Part shown: positions 21,821 to 31,936 of the stretch, in pieces
How the letters are laid out: each line of letters begins with the position of its first letter
Position numbering within the stretch: position 1 is the first letter of the stretch
Source: Flavobacteriales bacterium
GTDB lineage: Bacteria; Bacteroidota; Bacteroidia; Flavobacteriales_D; Sanyastnellaceae
Assembly (NCBI GenBank): GCA_016722445.1
Contig: JADKIZ010000011.1
Span: 116,360-180,359, forward strand
Direction of reading: 5' to 3'
DNA length: 64,000 bases
Notes under the pieces: model-generated
What the model was told of the DNA's origin: nothing
What the model saw: the letters and a program-made list of their open reading frames with translations, nothing else
The model's database searches: none
Made by a program: the position numbers and the translations under genes

Positions 21821-23641
21821 ATGAAGCCAATCTTACCCACTTTGTTCTTCGTCATGATTCAAATCGGCCTGTTTGCCCAACCTTGTAAAACAGTGATTGG
21901 TTATTACCCCAATTGGCAATGGTTCGATCGAAGCGGATTGGTTGGTCCGAATACCATTCATTACGAAGATTATTCTATTCTCAATTATTCGTTTTTTGCC
22001 CCTCAGGAGGATGGAAGTGTGCGAATCACTGATCCTTGGGCTGATAAAAATCTATTGTTGGGTCAATTCAATTGGTCTGTTGCGCCAGCCGGCTATGATA
22101 CGGAATGGGATTTTGGAAATCCCGCATATCACTATACAAATACATCTTTGATTTCAAAAGCACATGAAGCGGGAACGAAAGTGTTGATCTGTATTGGTGG
22201 CTGGACACTTTCCGATATGTTTCCTGGAATTGCAGCCGATCAAATGAAACGTACCCAATTCGCACACTCTTGTTGTGAAGTAATTAGGACATACGGTTGT
22301 GATGGAATAGATATCGATTGGGAATACCCTGGATTTACTGAACACAGCGGAACTCCCCAGGATGAAGCGAATTATTCAATGTTGATCACGGAACTGAGAG
22401 ATTCGCTCGATGACTTAGAACAAACTCTTGGAAACACTTTGCTGCTCACAGCGGCCTTCGGAGCAAGTACAACACACATGGAAAACATCGAGTGGGGTGT
22501 CATGGTGAGTGAACTTGACTTCATCAACCTGATGTCGTATGATTTTTCAGGGGCATGGGATACCGAGACCAACCATCATACTGCATTATATGCTTCTGGT
22601 AATTCAAATCCTGAATACTGTGTTTCTTTCGCTGTAAATAAGCTCGTGAATGATTATGATGTGCCATCTGATATGATCAATGTGGGTGTTGCTTTTTATG
22701 GTAAATCAATTGTCACAACTGGTTCACCTGAACTTCAAGTTCCTTCTGCAGGCTATGCTGATGGCGTCACTTTTTCACTTGATGAAGGTGTTCCCATGTA
22801 TTATAATATCCTACAGCAAATGGACCTCTTTTCTTACCATTGGGATGACGAGGCGCAAGCGGCGTACCTCACAGGACTCAACGGGCTGAACACATTTGTT
22901 ACATACGATGATGAAAATTCTGTTTTGGCAAAGGCGGATTTTATTCTGGATCAGAATCTGGCCGGTGCCATCATTTGGGAAATTACTGGCGATTACGTGG
23001 AAAGCACTCCGGGATCGGGCACCATTGCCGCCACGCCTCTTTCGGATGCTCTCAACGAAGGATTGTGTCAAAGTGCTTCAGTAAATCTGGATTGCGACAA
23101 TATGTGTGTGACTTCCATCGCGATGAATGCAGAAGGAGGCATGTTGGATATTACCATCGAAAATGGAAACATTCAAATCAATTATCCGATTGTGATGGTC
23201 GTATTAAACGGTGATACCGTGGCCAATATCGCGGAGGAATTTTTCTTCTTTGCTCAATTGGAAGGACAAACTGTCATTCATACCGTTCCAACTACGCTAA
23301 CATCGATTCCCGTCGATTTTTCTTGTGAGGTTATTGTGGCGGATGGTTCAAATCAAGAAGAATGCACGCTTTCATATCCATGTCTGCCTATCCATGTGGA
23401 GGTGTTGCAAAATGATCTAAGTATTTATCCTGTACCAGGCAACAATGTGTTGAATGTGAGTAATCGTAGTGAAGTTTTTGTAGCAAAAATTTATGATACC
23501 CGTGGAAGAATGTTGCAGTCAGTATTACCTCAAAGCACGTCCTTTACGCTGGATATTTCAAAGTTGGAATCTGGCGTGTATTTCTTGCATTGTGAAGAAT
23601 CTGTGGGTGAACCTGTCGTTTATCGGTTTGTTGTTGATTGA
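21821..23641 (+). CDS. GH18 chitinase with T9SS sorting domain
   Basis: Predicted secreted glycoside hydrolase family 18 enzyme hydrolysing chitin by substrate-assisted catalysis. The start at 21821 puts the signal peptide (KPILPTLFFVMIQIGLFA) at the N-terminus. The catalytic domain (about 22-420) contains VIGYYPNWQWF, VLICIGGWTLSDMFP and the DxxDxDxE motif DGIDIDWEYPG with the catalytic Glu, then FINLMSYDFSGAW and GAIIWEITGDY. A beta-rich module follows, and a T9SS sorting domain (IYPVPGNNVLNVS ... ESGVYFLH) closes it. Length is about 606 aa. The gene is divergent from the Omp28-like gene and lies just upstream of paaB. Confidence 0.93.
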   Translation: MKPILPTLFFVMIQIGLFAQPCKTVIGYYPNWQWFDRSGLVGPNTIHYEDYSILNYSFFAPQEDGSVRITDPWADKNLLLGQFNWSVAPAGYDTEWDFGNPAYHYTNTSLISKAHEAGTKVLICIGGWTLSDMFPGIAADQMKRTQFAHSCCEVIRTYGCDGIDIDWEYPGFTEHSGTPQDEANYSMLITELRDSLDDLEQTLGNTLLLTAAFGASTTHMENIEWGVMVSELDFINLMSYDFSGAWDTETNHHTALYASGNSNPEYCVSFAVNKLVNDYDVPSDMINVGVAFYGKSIVTTGSPELQVPSAGYADGVTFSLDEGVPMYYNILQQMDLFSYHWDDEAQAAYLTGLNGLNTFVTYDDENSVLAKADFILDQNLAGAIIWEITGDYVESTPGSGTIAATPLSDALNEGLCQSASVNLDCDNMCVTSIAMNAEGGMLDITIENGNIQINYPIVMVVLNGDTVANIAEEFFFFAQLEGQTVIHTVPTTLTSIPVDFSCEVIVADGSNQEECTLSYPCLPIHVEVLQNDLSIYPVPGNNVLNVSNRSEVFVAKIYDTRGRMLQSVLPQSTSFTLDISKLESGVYFLHCEESVGEPVVYRFVVD

Positions 23642-23657
23642 TGAATGGCTAATTTTG
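23627..23657 (+). promoter_or_regulatory. Bacteroidota promoter of paaBCD
   Basis: TTTG at 23627-23630, a 19-bp spacer and TAATTTTG at 23650-23657 form a full match to the Bacteroidota promoter pattern. The -33 element lies inside the last codons of the chitinase gene. Transcription would start about 12-15 bases before the paaB ATG. Confidence 0.7.
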
Positions 23658-23675
23658 CCGTAAATCAATCACGAC

Positions 23676-23963
23676 ATGAGCAACAAGGACTGGCCTCTTT
23701 GGGAGGTTTTTATTCGCAGTAAAAGCGGACTCGCACACAAACATGTTGGTAGTCTGCACGCTGCAGATGCCAAAATGGCTGTCGAAAATGCACGCGATGT
23801 GTATACTCGTCGAATGGAAGGTGTGAGTATTTGGGTAGTAAAAAGTTCTGATATTGTTGCTTCTTCTCCCGCTGATAAGGATTTCATGTTTGATCCGGCG
23901 AACGATAAAGTATATCGTCATCCAACTTTCTACGAAATTCCTCCTGAAGTGGGGCACATGTAA
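23676..23963 (+). CDS. paaB: phenylacetyl-CoA 1,2-epoxidase subunit PaaB
   Basis: Small subunit of the multicomponent phenylacetyl-CoA epoxidase, thought to bridge the oxygenase core and reductase. The 95 aa include the family signature WPLWEVFIRSKSGLAHKHVGS and NARDVYTRRMEGVSIWVV, and end in DPANDKVYRHPTFYEIP. It is first gene of the paaBCD unit; paaC follows after 38 bp. It reads without a frame break. Confidence 0.95.
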   Translation: MSNKDWPLWEVFIRSKSGLAHKHVGSLHAADAKMAVENARDVYTRRMEGVSIWVVKSSDIVASSPADKDFMFDPANDKVYRHPTFYEIPPEVGHM

Positions 23964-24001
23964 AATGTGGTACGTGCTTTTATCATTTATCCTGAAGTAT
24001 T

Positions 24002-24757
24002 ATGACATCTGATCAGAAAAGATAGAATATATCCTGCGTATCGCAGACAATACTCTCATCCTCGGGCAACGCTTGAGCGAATGGTGTGGACACGGCCCGG
24101 TGTTGGAAGAAGACATTGCGCTTTCAAATATCAGTTTGGATTATTTCGGCCAGGCCACCCATTTATTGAAATATGCTGCAGAAATAGAAGGAAAAGGAAG
24201 AGATGAAGATGACTTCGCATTTCTTCGCGATGATATTGAGTTCAGAAATCTTTTGATGGTGGAATTACCAAATGGTGATTATGCATTCACAATCGCCAGA
24301 CAGTTTTTTCTCTGCTTGGTACCAACTTTATTTGGAAAAACTCTGTCAGTCAAAAGATGAATACTTGCAAGGCTTTGCCGCTAAATCTCTGAAAGAAGTA
24401 AAATATCATCTTCAACATGCTTCCGATTGGGTGATTAGAATGGGCGATGGTACGGATGAAAGTAAACAACGGATCAAAAAGGCAGTGAGTGATATCAACG
24501 ATTTTTTGCCGGAATTTTTCATGACAGACGAATTGGATGAATGGGCGAGGGTTGAAGGAATCATTACAGACATCACTTCTTTGAAAGAAGATTGGAATAA
24601 ACTGGTACTCGATGTTTTTACTGAAGCTGGTCTTGAACTTCCTGCTGCTGGTTGGGGACAACGCGGTGGTAAAATGGGACGACATACAGAACACCTCGGT
24701 TTCATTCTCGCCGAAATGCAACATCTGCAACGGTCTTATCCTGGTGCTAAATGGTAG
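24002..24757 (+). CDS. paaC: phenylacetyl-CoA 1,2-epoxidase subunit PaaC, frameshifted
   Basis: Structural, catalytically inactive ferritin-fold partner of PaaA in the epoxidase core. The protein begins at ATG 24002 (MTSDQK), breaks after about seven codons (near 24025) and continues in another frame as EYILRIADNTLILGQRLSEWCGHGPVLEEDIALSN, the conserved PaaC start. A second break is in the T-run at 24303-24308: reading one more T converts QFFLCLVP into QFFFSAWYQLYLEKL. The C-terminal piece has AGWGQRGGKMGRHTEHLGFILAEMQ. The restored length of about 252 aa is normal. The stop lies 6 bp before paaD. Confidence 0.92.
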
Positions 24758-24763
24758 ACTATC

Positions 24764-25264
24764 ATGGTGAATGATGATCGATGGAATACAACGGAAATTC
24801 TTCATTTGTTAAGTGAAGTTTACGATCCTGAAATTCCTGCATTGAATGTGGTTGAAATGGGAATCATTCGTGAAGTGAAGTGGAATGATGATACGCTTGA
24901 AGTGACGATCACACCTACTTACAGCGCATGCCCCGCCATGAAAACGATTGAAGAAGATATCGGTGAAATTTTACGTGAAAAATTTATCGGTCAGTATAAA
25001 GTGCTTACCTCTTTGTCACCTGCATGGACTACCGATTGGATGACGGATGAAGCGCGTGAAAAATTGCGTTCAGAAGGTATATCACCTCCGCAAAAGGGCA
25101 GTACAGACAAGTCTTTGTTGATGGGGAAAATCAGAGATGTGAAATGTCCTATGTGCGGATCGTATGATACTTCTATGATTTCTCAATTTGGTTCTACTGC
25201 ATGTAAATCTCTTTATAAGTGTCTGCAGTGCCTTGAACCATTCGATTATTTCAAGTGCATTTAA
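24764..25264 (+). CDS. paaD: phenylacetate degradation protein PaaD (maturation factor)
   Basis: DUF59/MIP18-type protein required for assembly of the phenylacetyl-CoA epoxidase, probably in iron or Fe-S maturation. The N-terminal DUF59 domain shows EVYDPEIPALNVVEMGIIREV and TITPTYSACPAMKTIEEDI with its conserved Cys. The C-terminus carries a zinc-ribbon-like CPMCGS ... KCLQC pair. The 166 aa match the family. Last gene of the paaBCD unit, 6 bp after paaC; the frame is intact. Confidence 0.94.
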   Translation: MVNDDRWNTTEILHLLSEVYDPEIPALNVVEMGIIREVKWNDDTLEVTITPTYSACPAMKTIEEDIGEILREKFIGQYKVLTSLSPAWTTDWMTDEAREKLRSEGISPPQKGSTDKSLLMGKIRDVKCPMCGSYDTSMISQFGSTACKSLYKCLQCLEPFDYFKCI

Positions 25265-25348
25265 TCGGCATAATGCTATCACAGTATGCTATCGTTGTTG
25301 AACGCGACATAGATGATGTGTATTGGAATTAATAACGTTACAAAGGCA

Positions 25349-26662
25349 CTAAATCAAGCCGCGTGATTTCAACTCCAAATATTTGTTTACCGTATTGATC
25401 GATAAATCTTCTGGTTTACTCAATATGGTCTGAATGCCATATTTCCTGAGTTTGGATACGATTTGTTTCTTGTCATGAAGTAATTTCTGGGCGATGGTTT
25501 GTGCATAGATATCACTGACAAAATCAGGCTTCTTGTGACTGTACGTCATCAGCTCAGTGTTTTCAAATATCATCACTACCAATAAATGGTTGTGGTTGAT
25601 TTTCTTCAACACAGGTAACGCACGCTCCATGGCGTAAATACTTTCGAAATTGAGATAAATAAAAATGAGACTTCGTGAGTGAATCACATTTTTAACGGCA
25701 CGATATAATAAATCGAAGTTCGCCTCAAACGATTGTGGCTTTTCATGATACAATGCATTGAGAATTTTCTTCAGCTGCAACTCTGAACGCTCTGCCGGAA
25801 GTGTAGTTCCAATACGATGCGAATACGTGATAAGCCCCGTTTTGTCAAATTTCTGTAATGCAATGTTCGAAATAACTAGACTGGTATTGATGGCGTAATC
25901 CAATAAACTTAAGCCGTTGAACGGCATATGCATTGAACGACTTTTATCTATGATGCTATAAACCTGCTGTGATCTTTCATCTTCGTATTGGTTCACCATG
26001 AGTTGGTTTCTTCTACTCGTGGCTTTCCAATTGATACTCCTCAAATCATCACCTTGATTGTATTGTCTGATTTTTTCGAATTCATAGCTGTGACCAATTT
26101 TCCTCACTTTTTTGATGCCTTCAAATGTGCTGATTCTTGCAAAAGCAAGTAACTCATATTTTTTCATTTGAATGATACTCGGAAATACTGGAACCATTTG
26201 TGACCTGGCAATGATCATTCTGCGCGATGCCAAACCAATGATGGTGGAACTGATGGCGTTCACGACACCAAAATCGTATTCTCCGCGTTTCACAGGACGA
26301 AGATGGTAAGTCATCGTTTCTTCTTGTCCCGGTTCCAATTCAACCCTGAGATGAAAATTTCGCAACTGAAACTGATAAGGTATTTCGTCATATATATCCG
26401 CGAAAACTTTGAATCCTCCAGCATTCGTTATCTTTAGTGTCACTGCATTCTCGTCGCCTAACGACATCATACGTGATGTTGTTCTGCTTCCTTGTATCAA
26501 CAGTCTACCGCTATACAGAAGTATAATATCGGTAAGTGTTGCACTCAGTAATAGCAGCAAGGCGACCCATGCGAATGGAGTTACAAAAGCAAATGGAAAG
26601 CTGAGAATAAAAAGCAACGCAACAATTCCAGCTCCAATGAAGAATCGTTGATTCAAATGCAA
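25349..26662 (-). CDS. DUF58 domain protein
   Basis: Membrane-anchored DUF58 protein with a von Willebrand A-like region. Two hydrophobic segments occupy residues 7-50. The DUF58 hallmark is at about 200-230 (YNQGDDLRSINWKATSRRNQLMVNQYEDE, read as consecutive short motifs), followed by the vWA-like VYSIIDKSRSM. It is the distal gene of the SpoIIM-DUF4129-DUF4350-MoxR-DUF58 operon. In related systems MoxR AAA+ ATPases act with vWA proteins as chaperones, but no substrate is known here. Length 437 aa, intact. Confidence 0.93.
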   Translation of the reverse strand: MHLNQRFFIGAGIVALLFILSFPFAFVTPFAWVALLLLLSATLTDIILLYSGRLLIQGSRTTSRMMSLGDENAVTLKITNAGGFKVFADIYDEIPYQFQLRNFHLRVELEPGQEETMTYHLRPVKRGEYDFGVVNAISSTIIGLASRRMIIARSQMVPVFPSIIQMKKYELLAFARISTFEGIKKVRKIGHSYEFEKIRQYNQGDDLRSINWKATSRRNQLMVNQYEDERSQQVYSIIDKSRSMHMPFNGLSLLDYAINTSLVISNIALQKFDKTGLITYSHRIGTTLPAERSELQLKKILNALYHEKPQSFEANFDLLYRAVKNVIHSRSLIFIYLNFESIYAMERALPVLKKINHNHLLVVMIFENTELMTYSHKKPDFVSDIYAQTIAQKLLHDKKQIVSKLRKYGIQTILSKPEDLSINTVNKYLELKSRGLI

Positions 26663-26707
26663 CGCCCGAAATGCAGATATGTTTTTATTTTGTTTCAGAT
26701 CGATAGA

Positions 26708-27764
26708 TTATCTAGGTACTTCAACTTTTTTGAGAATGTCAGCAATAATCTCTTCAATCGTATGTCCTTCCATTTCTCTTTCATGACTCAATACGATCCG
26801 GTGATTGAGAACCGCGGGCGCTACGGCTTTGATGTCATCTGGTGTAACGAAATCGCGACCTTGAATGGCAGCTAATGCTTTGCTCGTTTTCATGATTGAC
26901 AACGTGGCACGAGGTGATGCCAAGGAACAAATCTCCGTTGTTGCGTGTATTGTGAACCACCGCAGCGATGTAATGAAGTAATTCGGGACGGATGTATATT
27001 TTTTCAATCAATTTACGGAAATCATCCAGTTGTGCAGGTGAAACCACTTTACCCACTTCCGCATTTCTAGTTTGTGTGAAATCATGATGAAACCGCTCAA
27101 CGATTTGTCTTTCTTCTTCCAATGAGGGATAGGACATCTTGATGCGAAATGTAAATCGATCAAGTTGTGCTTCTGGCAACGAATATGTTCCTTCCTGTTC
27201 AACGGGATTTTGCGTGGCAATAACGAAGAAGGGATATGACATTGGATAAGTAACACCGTCGTAGGTAATTTGTTTTTCTTCCATGACCTCCATCAATGCC
27301 GCTTGCGTTTTTGCAGGAGCGCGATTGATTTCATCAATGAGAATGATATTGGAAAAAATCGGCCCCTTTCTAAAATAAAAATTCGATTCTTTCATATTGA
27401 AAACAGACGTACCTGTTACATCGGTTGGCATCAAATCTGGTGTGAATTGAATGCGGCTAAATCCAGCGTCGATGGTGCGGGCAAGCAGTTTTGCCGTTAG
27501 CGTTTTCGCTATGCCAGGATATCCTTCCAAAAGTACATGGCCACCTGTGAGTATGGCAGCAAACAGTAAATCGATGGTTTGTTGTTGTCCAACAATCACT
27601 TTGGATAGTTCACGCTGAATGGCATCAGATATATCAGCCAATGGTGCAACGTTCACCCGGTCTGTCATACCGAGATTCATCCACTCACTATGTTCACTGC
27701 GTCTAACAACTTCTGGGTTGCTCGATTCAGCGTTGTTTGTTTCCGGGCTGTTGTTGTCTGTCAT
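26708..27764 (-). CDS. MoxR-family AAA+ ATPase, frameshifted
   Basis: Chaperone-like AAA+ ATPase. Walker A is GYPGIAKT and Walker B is ILIDEINRAP, followed by ALMEVMEEKQIT, the sensor segment FVIATQNPVEQEGTY and the DRF motif. The frame breaks near 26930: LFLGITSCHVV should read LFLGASPRATLSIMKTSKAL. This fits one missing G in a GG run. With the C-terminal lid (EEIIADILKKVEVPR) restored, the protein is about 351 aa. It starts 9 bp after the DUF4350 gene and is followed by the DUF58 gene after 45 bp. Confidence 0.93.
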
Positions 27765-27773
27765 GATGTTGAT

Positions 27774-29131
27774 TTATTTGCTGAGAGAATAAAATTTTTC
27801 TGTGAGTTGATGAAATTCGAGCATTTCGCGGGTATCCACTGTTACAATGCTCGATAATATTTTGTGTTTTTCAAAAATATTCTGAATCAAATCTTTCGGA
27901 ATGGAAGATTTTTGGGAAATGCTTTCATACAAGGTTTCGTCTTCTTCTATCATTTGGAGCGGAAGCCTGATTCCATAGCGGTCCCTGATAAAGGATTTGA
28001 GCATATCCATTTTCATCCTCACCAGTTTCTTATGATCCTGCTGATTCATGAACATCTGTGAAATGACTTCTGCATATTCGATGGAGGTATTCTCCATGTT
28101 TTCGGTCGTTGCTATAATGCGCTGTTTGCGTTTGGCTCGAACATGACATACAACAAGGCACCTGTAAGAAGTATATACCACCCCATTTTGAGTCCTTTTT
28201 CTGATAAAATGAACTCCAATGGTCCTTCTCCAGGCTTTGAAGGATGTGTGTCTTGTGCATCGCTAATGCCTCTGCGATCATAAGTACGATTGTCTTCGTC
28301 CCAATAGATTTTGCCATCTCCAAAATAGGAGAGGGCCGCTCGACAATAATTCATCACGGAATCATTCCGCATGAAATAATTGGTGAATGCAATAGGTGTA
28401 GAGTGAAAGTAGATTTCTCCTTCTCCATATTTCAATCGGAAATAATTGTTGTATCCTTCGTTAAAATGTCCAAGCATTTGAGTGGGCTCTCCATGATGGG
28501 TAAGCAAACTGTCCTTGAAATAATTCCAAGTGTATTTAACTGTTTCAAAATCACGAACGAAACTCACATCACATTCATAGGTGGATAAATCTGCCGTTTG
28601 ATGTTTCAGGCGAAGGGTGTCCTCTGTTGTATTGTAAACCCTGTCATAATCGCTGTTGGTTTCAATAGTATATTCATTCGTGTATTCGTTGTAATATTCT
28701 TCATATTCATAGTCGGAATATGGATCGTACGGAGCACGAACCAAACTATCAAAGACCAAGTTGGATTGATTCATGCAAAAGAAGAATGCATTGTTGCCTC
28801 TTTCCACAAATTTGAGAATCATCTCCACGTCTTGAATATCGCCATAAAAATCTCCTCCAATGTAGAAATAGGTGTCCTTTTTATCCGTTGGATCCTGTGG
28901 TAATTCCGCATTAACACTGTCTTCTATCAAAATAAATTCCTGATTGGAACGAACATTTTTCATCAGCTCGTAGACCATACTTGTACCGTATGGTTCTTTA
29001 TCTTCAGGATGAAATGACAGTATCCAGGAATGTCGGTTTTGCATATTGACAAAGATCACGACGATCAATGTCACTATGACAATTCCAAACAATGTTGGCA
29101 GCCAGATATTAGTTTTCTTTGGTGCTGCCAT
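27774..29131 (-). CDS. DUF4350 domain protein, frameshifted
   Basis: Membrane protein with an N-terminal anchor (LPTLFGIVIVTLIVVIFV), a DUF4350 domain (SFHPEDKEPYGTSMVYELM and YFYIGGDFYGD) and a second membrane span (MGWYILLTGALLYVMF). The cytoplasmic C-terminal region (RAKRKQRIIATTENMENTS on) is in another frame; the break is near 28140 and fits one missing C. Restored length is about 450 aa. The start overlaps the end of the DUF4129 gene by 23 bp. Such proteins accompany MoxR/DUF58 in Bacteroidota; the function is not established. Confidence 0.88.
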
Positions 29132-29987
29132 TCAGACTAGATTGATAATTCGAAAATAGTTGAGACACCCGCTGATAATCTGGATCAGCAATTTCTTTAT
29201 CGCCATACCAAATCACTTCATAAACCAAGGTGAGGTCCCGGAACGATCTATAATGCGATCGTTGCCGCATTTCATTTAAATAGTCACGATTCGTTTTATC
29301 CTTTTGCCACATGATGTATTTGGACTCAGCCAATTGCCTGATGATACTGAGATACAAAATTCGTACGGCGGTTTTATAATCTTTGCGTTCCAACGCGATT
29401 CTAAGCAATCGCTCTAATGTGTCTTCTTCTGGAAGTTCATCTGGATTCTCTAAATCAATCTCGACCAACGGTTTAATTTTTTTGTTGGCAATGATTGGTT
29501 TACCCGATATGAGTTTTACAATTAAAAAGATCAGTAAGCTGGCAGCAATAACGATGGCTAACATTTTGCCCAACGGAGAAGTGAAAAATTCATTCAATGA
29601 ATCAATGATTGAACTTGACGAGTGTTCATCCATAGGGAATTCTTCTTCTTCCTCTTCTTCCTCCTCTTTTTCCTTTTCATCGGGAGTGTATGTATATTCT
29701 TTTTTTACCTCATTCCACTTTTCATCCTGCCAAACTTTTTCTGAAGGACTTGCCGGATAATCTTCGATGTTGGTGGTTGGTGTTTCAATGCTGGTATCCT
29801 CATCTAATTCTAAAGGGATTTCGTAACCTTCTTCATCATACCCAAAGTATTCTATGCTGTCTGTCTCGATGAGCTCCTGACCTGTCGTTTGAAACGACAT
29901 GGTCATTAGAATCATGAAGGACCAAAAAGCGACTATATGGATATTATGATTCTTTTTCAAGTCCGTATGCGCGTTTTTTATTGCCAA
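29109..29987 (-). CDS. DUF4129 domain protein
   Basis: Membrane protein of 292 aa, conserved neighbour of MoxR and DUF58 genes. A hydrophobic signal-like segment (residues 16-33) is followed by an acidic spacer with an unbroken run of Glu (EKEKEEEEEEEEEFP), one membrane span (LGKMLAIVIAASLLIFLIV) and the cytoplasmic DUF4129 domain (AVRILYLSIIRQLAESKYI ... YEVIWYGD). The start at 29987 overlaps the SpoIIM-type gene by 44 bp; a start at 29915 is possible but would cut into the signal segment. Confidence 0.87.
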   Translation of the reverse strand: MAIKNAHTDLKKNHNIHIVAFWSFMILMTMSFQTTGQELIETDSIEYFGYDEEGYEIPLELDEDTSIETPTTNIEDYPASPSEKVWQDEKWNEVKKEYTYTPDEKEKEEEEEEEEEFPMDEHSSSSIIDSLNEFFTSPLGKMLAIVIAASLLIFLIVKLISGKPIIANKKIKPLVEIDLENPDELPEEDTLERLLRIALERKDYKTAVRILYLSIIRQLAESKYIMWQKDKTNRDYLNEMRQRSHYRSFRDLTLVYEVIWYGDKEIADPDYQRVSQLFSNYQSSLNGSTKEN

Positions 29988-31818
29988 CTTGTGCGATGCT
30001 CTCCTTCAGGTGAGATGCTTCACTAATTTCTTTTAAGGAATAGTATCCGAGTACAGTACCAGTGATGGACAATGAGATGGTTATACCTGGAACTAAGAAG
30101 AGAAAGAAGGTGTAAATGGCGTAAGAGATTTCTTCTGAAAATTCTGCATTGTAAGGAAAATTCATGGTGATGAATTCTGAAACAATCCATATCAATGACG
30201 ATGAAAATATGAACATGCAGATGTATTGTATAATAAAAGTACTCAAAAATATTCCCGTAATTCTGATGAAGTTTCCTCCAACAAGTTGGAGGGTCTTTGG
30301 AAGTGCAGTGATAAAAAACTTGTTTTCCTTTTGAGCGATGTACATCCACATTAAACAAAATGGAAAACTGAAAATAAAAGTAATCGCTGTGAGAGAAGAT
30401 GGAAGTAAAAAAGGAAGGGCCGTGAATGCAGAGATGAATATGGTATTGATGAAGTTCTCTACTATACGTGGCGATTGATTTTGATGCGTAACTTCCGCAT
30501 CGAATTTTCGGATAAGTACATCAGAATAAATGGTGAACAATATCGCAAGAATACCAAAAACCATTGGGAATTTTTCAAAATCAAGAATGCCATTGTATTC
30601 AACCCATGGATATAAAAATCTCAATTCGTTTAAGAATGCAGGTGTTTGATATAACTGATGGAATGCACCAGATGTTAAAACACCATACACAATGGTCAAG
30701 ATAAGCGCTATGCTGCAGGCCAGAATACTGATGGTTCTGATGTTTTTTGAAAATAGAACAAAGGATTCCGTGAAAATGGTGCCAGATGTCTTGATTTTAT
30801 GCAGTGCATAATCAAGTACATTGGAAGGAATATTTTCATCATGTAATGCTGGTTTGATCAGACCTCGCTTATGTCTCACAGCCGGATACCAAACGAAATA
30901 ACCCAATACAACTCCGGCAGAGAGTAGGATCAAACCACCCCGCACGATGTCAGGCATATCTGTGTGCCTGGTTGCAAACGCTTCGATGAACGCTGCATAC
31001 AGAAGCAGAACAGTTACTCCGCATAAAATTTTGATGCCATTTCTGGCAGAATGAATCAACGCCATTCCTCGTGAATATGTTCCCGGAAATAATATTCCCC
31101 TGGCAAGCGCGAATCCTGCACATCCTGCTACAACGATCATGGATAATTCTAATGTGCCGTGAAGCATGATAGCCAAAAAACTCTCTTTGAATAAGCCGCG
31201 TTCGATGAAGAAATATACGAATGTCCCTACCATTACCGCATTCCTCAAAATGACATAGATGGTACCAATTCCGAAGAATGCGCCAAGCACAAAAGTCCCA
31301 AAAGCAATCTGAATATTATTCCATGCAATTCTCAAGAACATTTGAAACGCACCCGCATCTTTATACACGGCCATCGGATCTCCTTTGGCGATATTGGCTT
31401 CCGTCATGCTGATATATTCGTCACTCAACATGATTCTCGCGAAATCCGGATAATAAATGCTGCTCACAATGCCGACAGTTACTCCTATGGCAAACAAAAG
31501 AAAGGACAATAAAAGTGACTTTCTACTATACCACATCGCATCTGGCAAATCTTCAAGCCAGAACTTCCGAATGAAGTTTTTTTCATTCGACTTATTTTTA
31601 TAAATGGCCTGATAAACTTGCTGTGAAATACCATTGAGATAAACACGCACTGAACGATTCGGATAATAGGTCCGGGAGAAGGAAAGGTCATCAGTGGTTT
31701 CGATGAATAGGTCTGTGAGCCGCTCTGGGTCTTTGTCGGTCGCCTTCAGCACACCCTCAAATTCTCTCCACTTGTCTTTATTTTGCTGAATAAATTCTGT
31801 TTCCTGCATATGAAGCAC
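29944..31818 (-). CDS. SpoIIM-family (stage II sporulation protein M-like) membrane protein
   Basis: Large integral membrane protein, first gene of the MoxR-DUF58 operon. The N-terminal half has the SpoIIM/DUF95 architecture: a soluble start (ETEFIQQNKDKWREFEGVL), a span at about 105-120, then FGTFVLGAFFGIGTIYVI and FLAIMLHGTLELSMIVVAG. The second half adds several more spans (DUF4013-like region). Here it belongs to a non-sporulating organism, so the name reflects homology only. The best start is probably the ATG at 31809 (MQETEF). 624 aa at most, no frame break. Divergent from the RDD gene. Confidence 0.86.
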   Translation of the reverse strand: MLHMQETEFIQQNKDKWREFEGVLKATDKDPERLTDLFIETTDDLSFSRTYYPNRSVRVYLNGISQQVYQAIYKNKSNEKNFIRKFWLEDLPDAMWYSRKSLLLSFLLFAIGVTVGIVSSIYYPDFARIMLSDEYISMTEANIAKGDPMAVYKDAGAFQMFLRIAWNNIQIAFGTFVLGAFFGIGTIYVILRNAVMVGTFVYFFIERGLFKESFLAIMLHGTLELSMIVVAGCAGFALARGILFPGTYSRGMALIHSARNGIKILCGVTVLLLYAAFIEAFATRHTDMPDIVRGGLILLSAGVVLGYFVWYPAVRHKRGLIKPALHDENIPSNVLDYALHKIKTSGTIFTESFVLFSKNIRTISILACSIALILTIVYGVLTSGAFHQLYQTPAFLNELRFLYPWVEYNGILDFEKFPMVFGILAILFTIYSDVLIRKFDAEVTHQNQSPRIVENFINTIFISAFTALPFLLPSSLTAITFIFSFPFCLMWMYIAQKENKFFITALPKTLQLVGGNFIRITGIFLSTFIIQYICMFIFSSSLIWIVSEFITMNFPYNAEFSEEISYAIYTFFLFLVPGITISLSITGTVLGYYSLKEISEASHLKESIAQVGNKKRAYGLEKES

Positions 31819-31884
31819 CGGCTCAGTTGCACCGCGTGCCGAATGTATGAAGGATTCTTTTGCTTCAAAGTGAAATTTTTTTGT

Positions 31885-31914
31885 TTTGCGTACTTCACTC
31901 TGAAAGTATATTTA
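31885..31914 (+). promoter_or_regulatory. promoter of the RDD gene
   Basis: TTTG at 31885-31888, an 18-bp spacer and TATATTTA at 31907-31914 (seven of eight positions of TAnnTTTG allowing for the free bases). The ATG is at 31937. Confidence 0.5.
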
Positions 31915-31936
31915 CCTCCATACATCGGCCTTCGCC

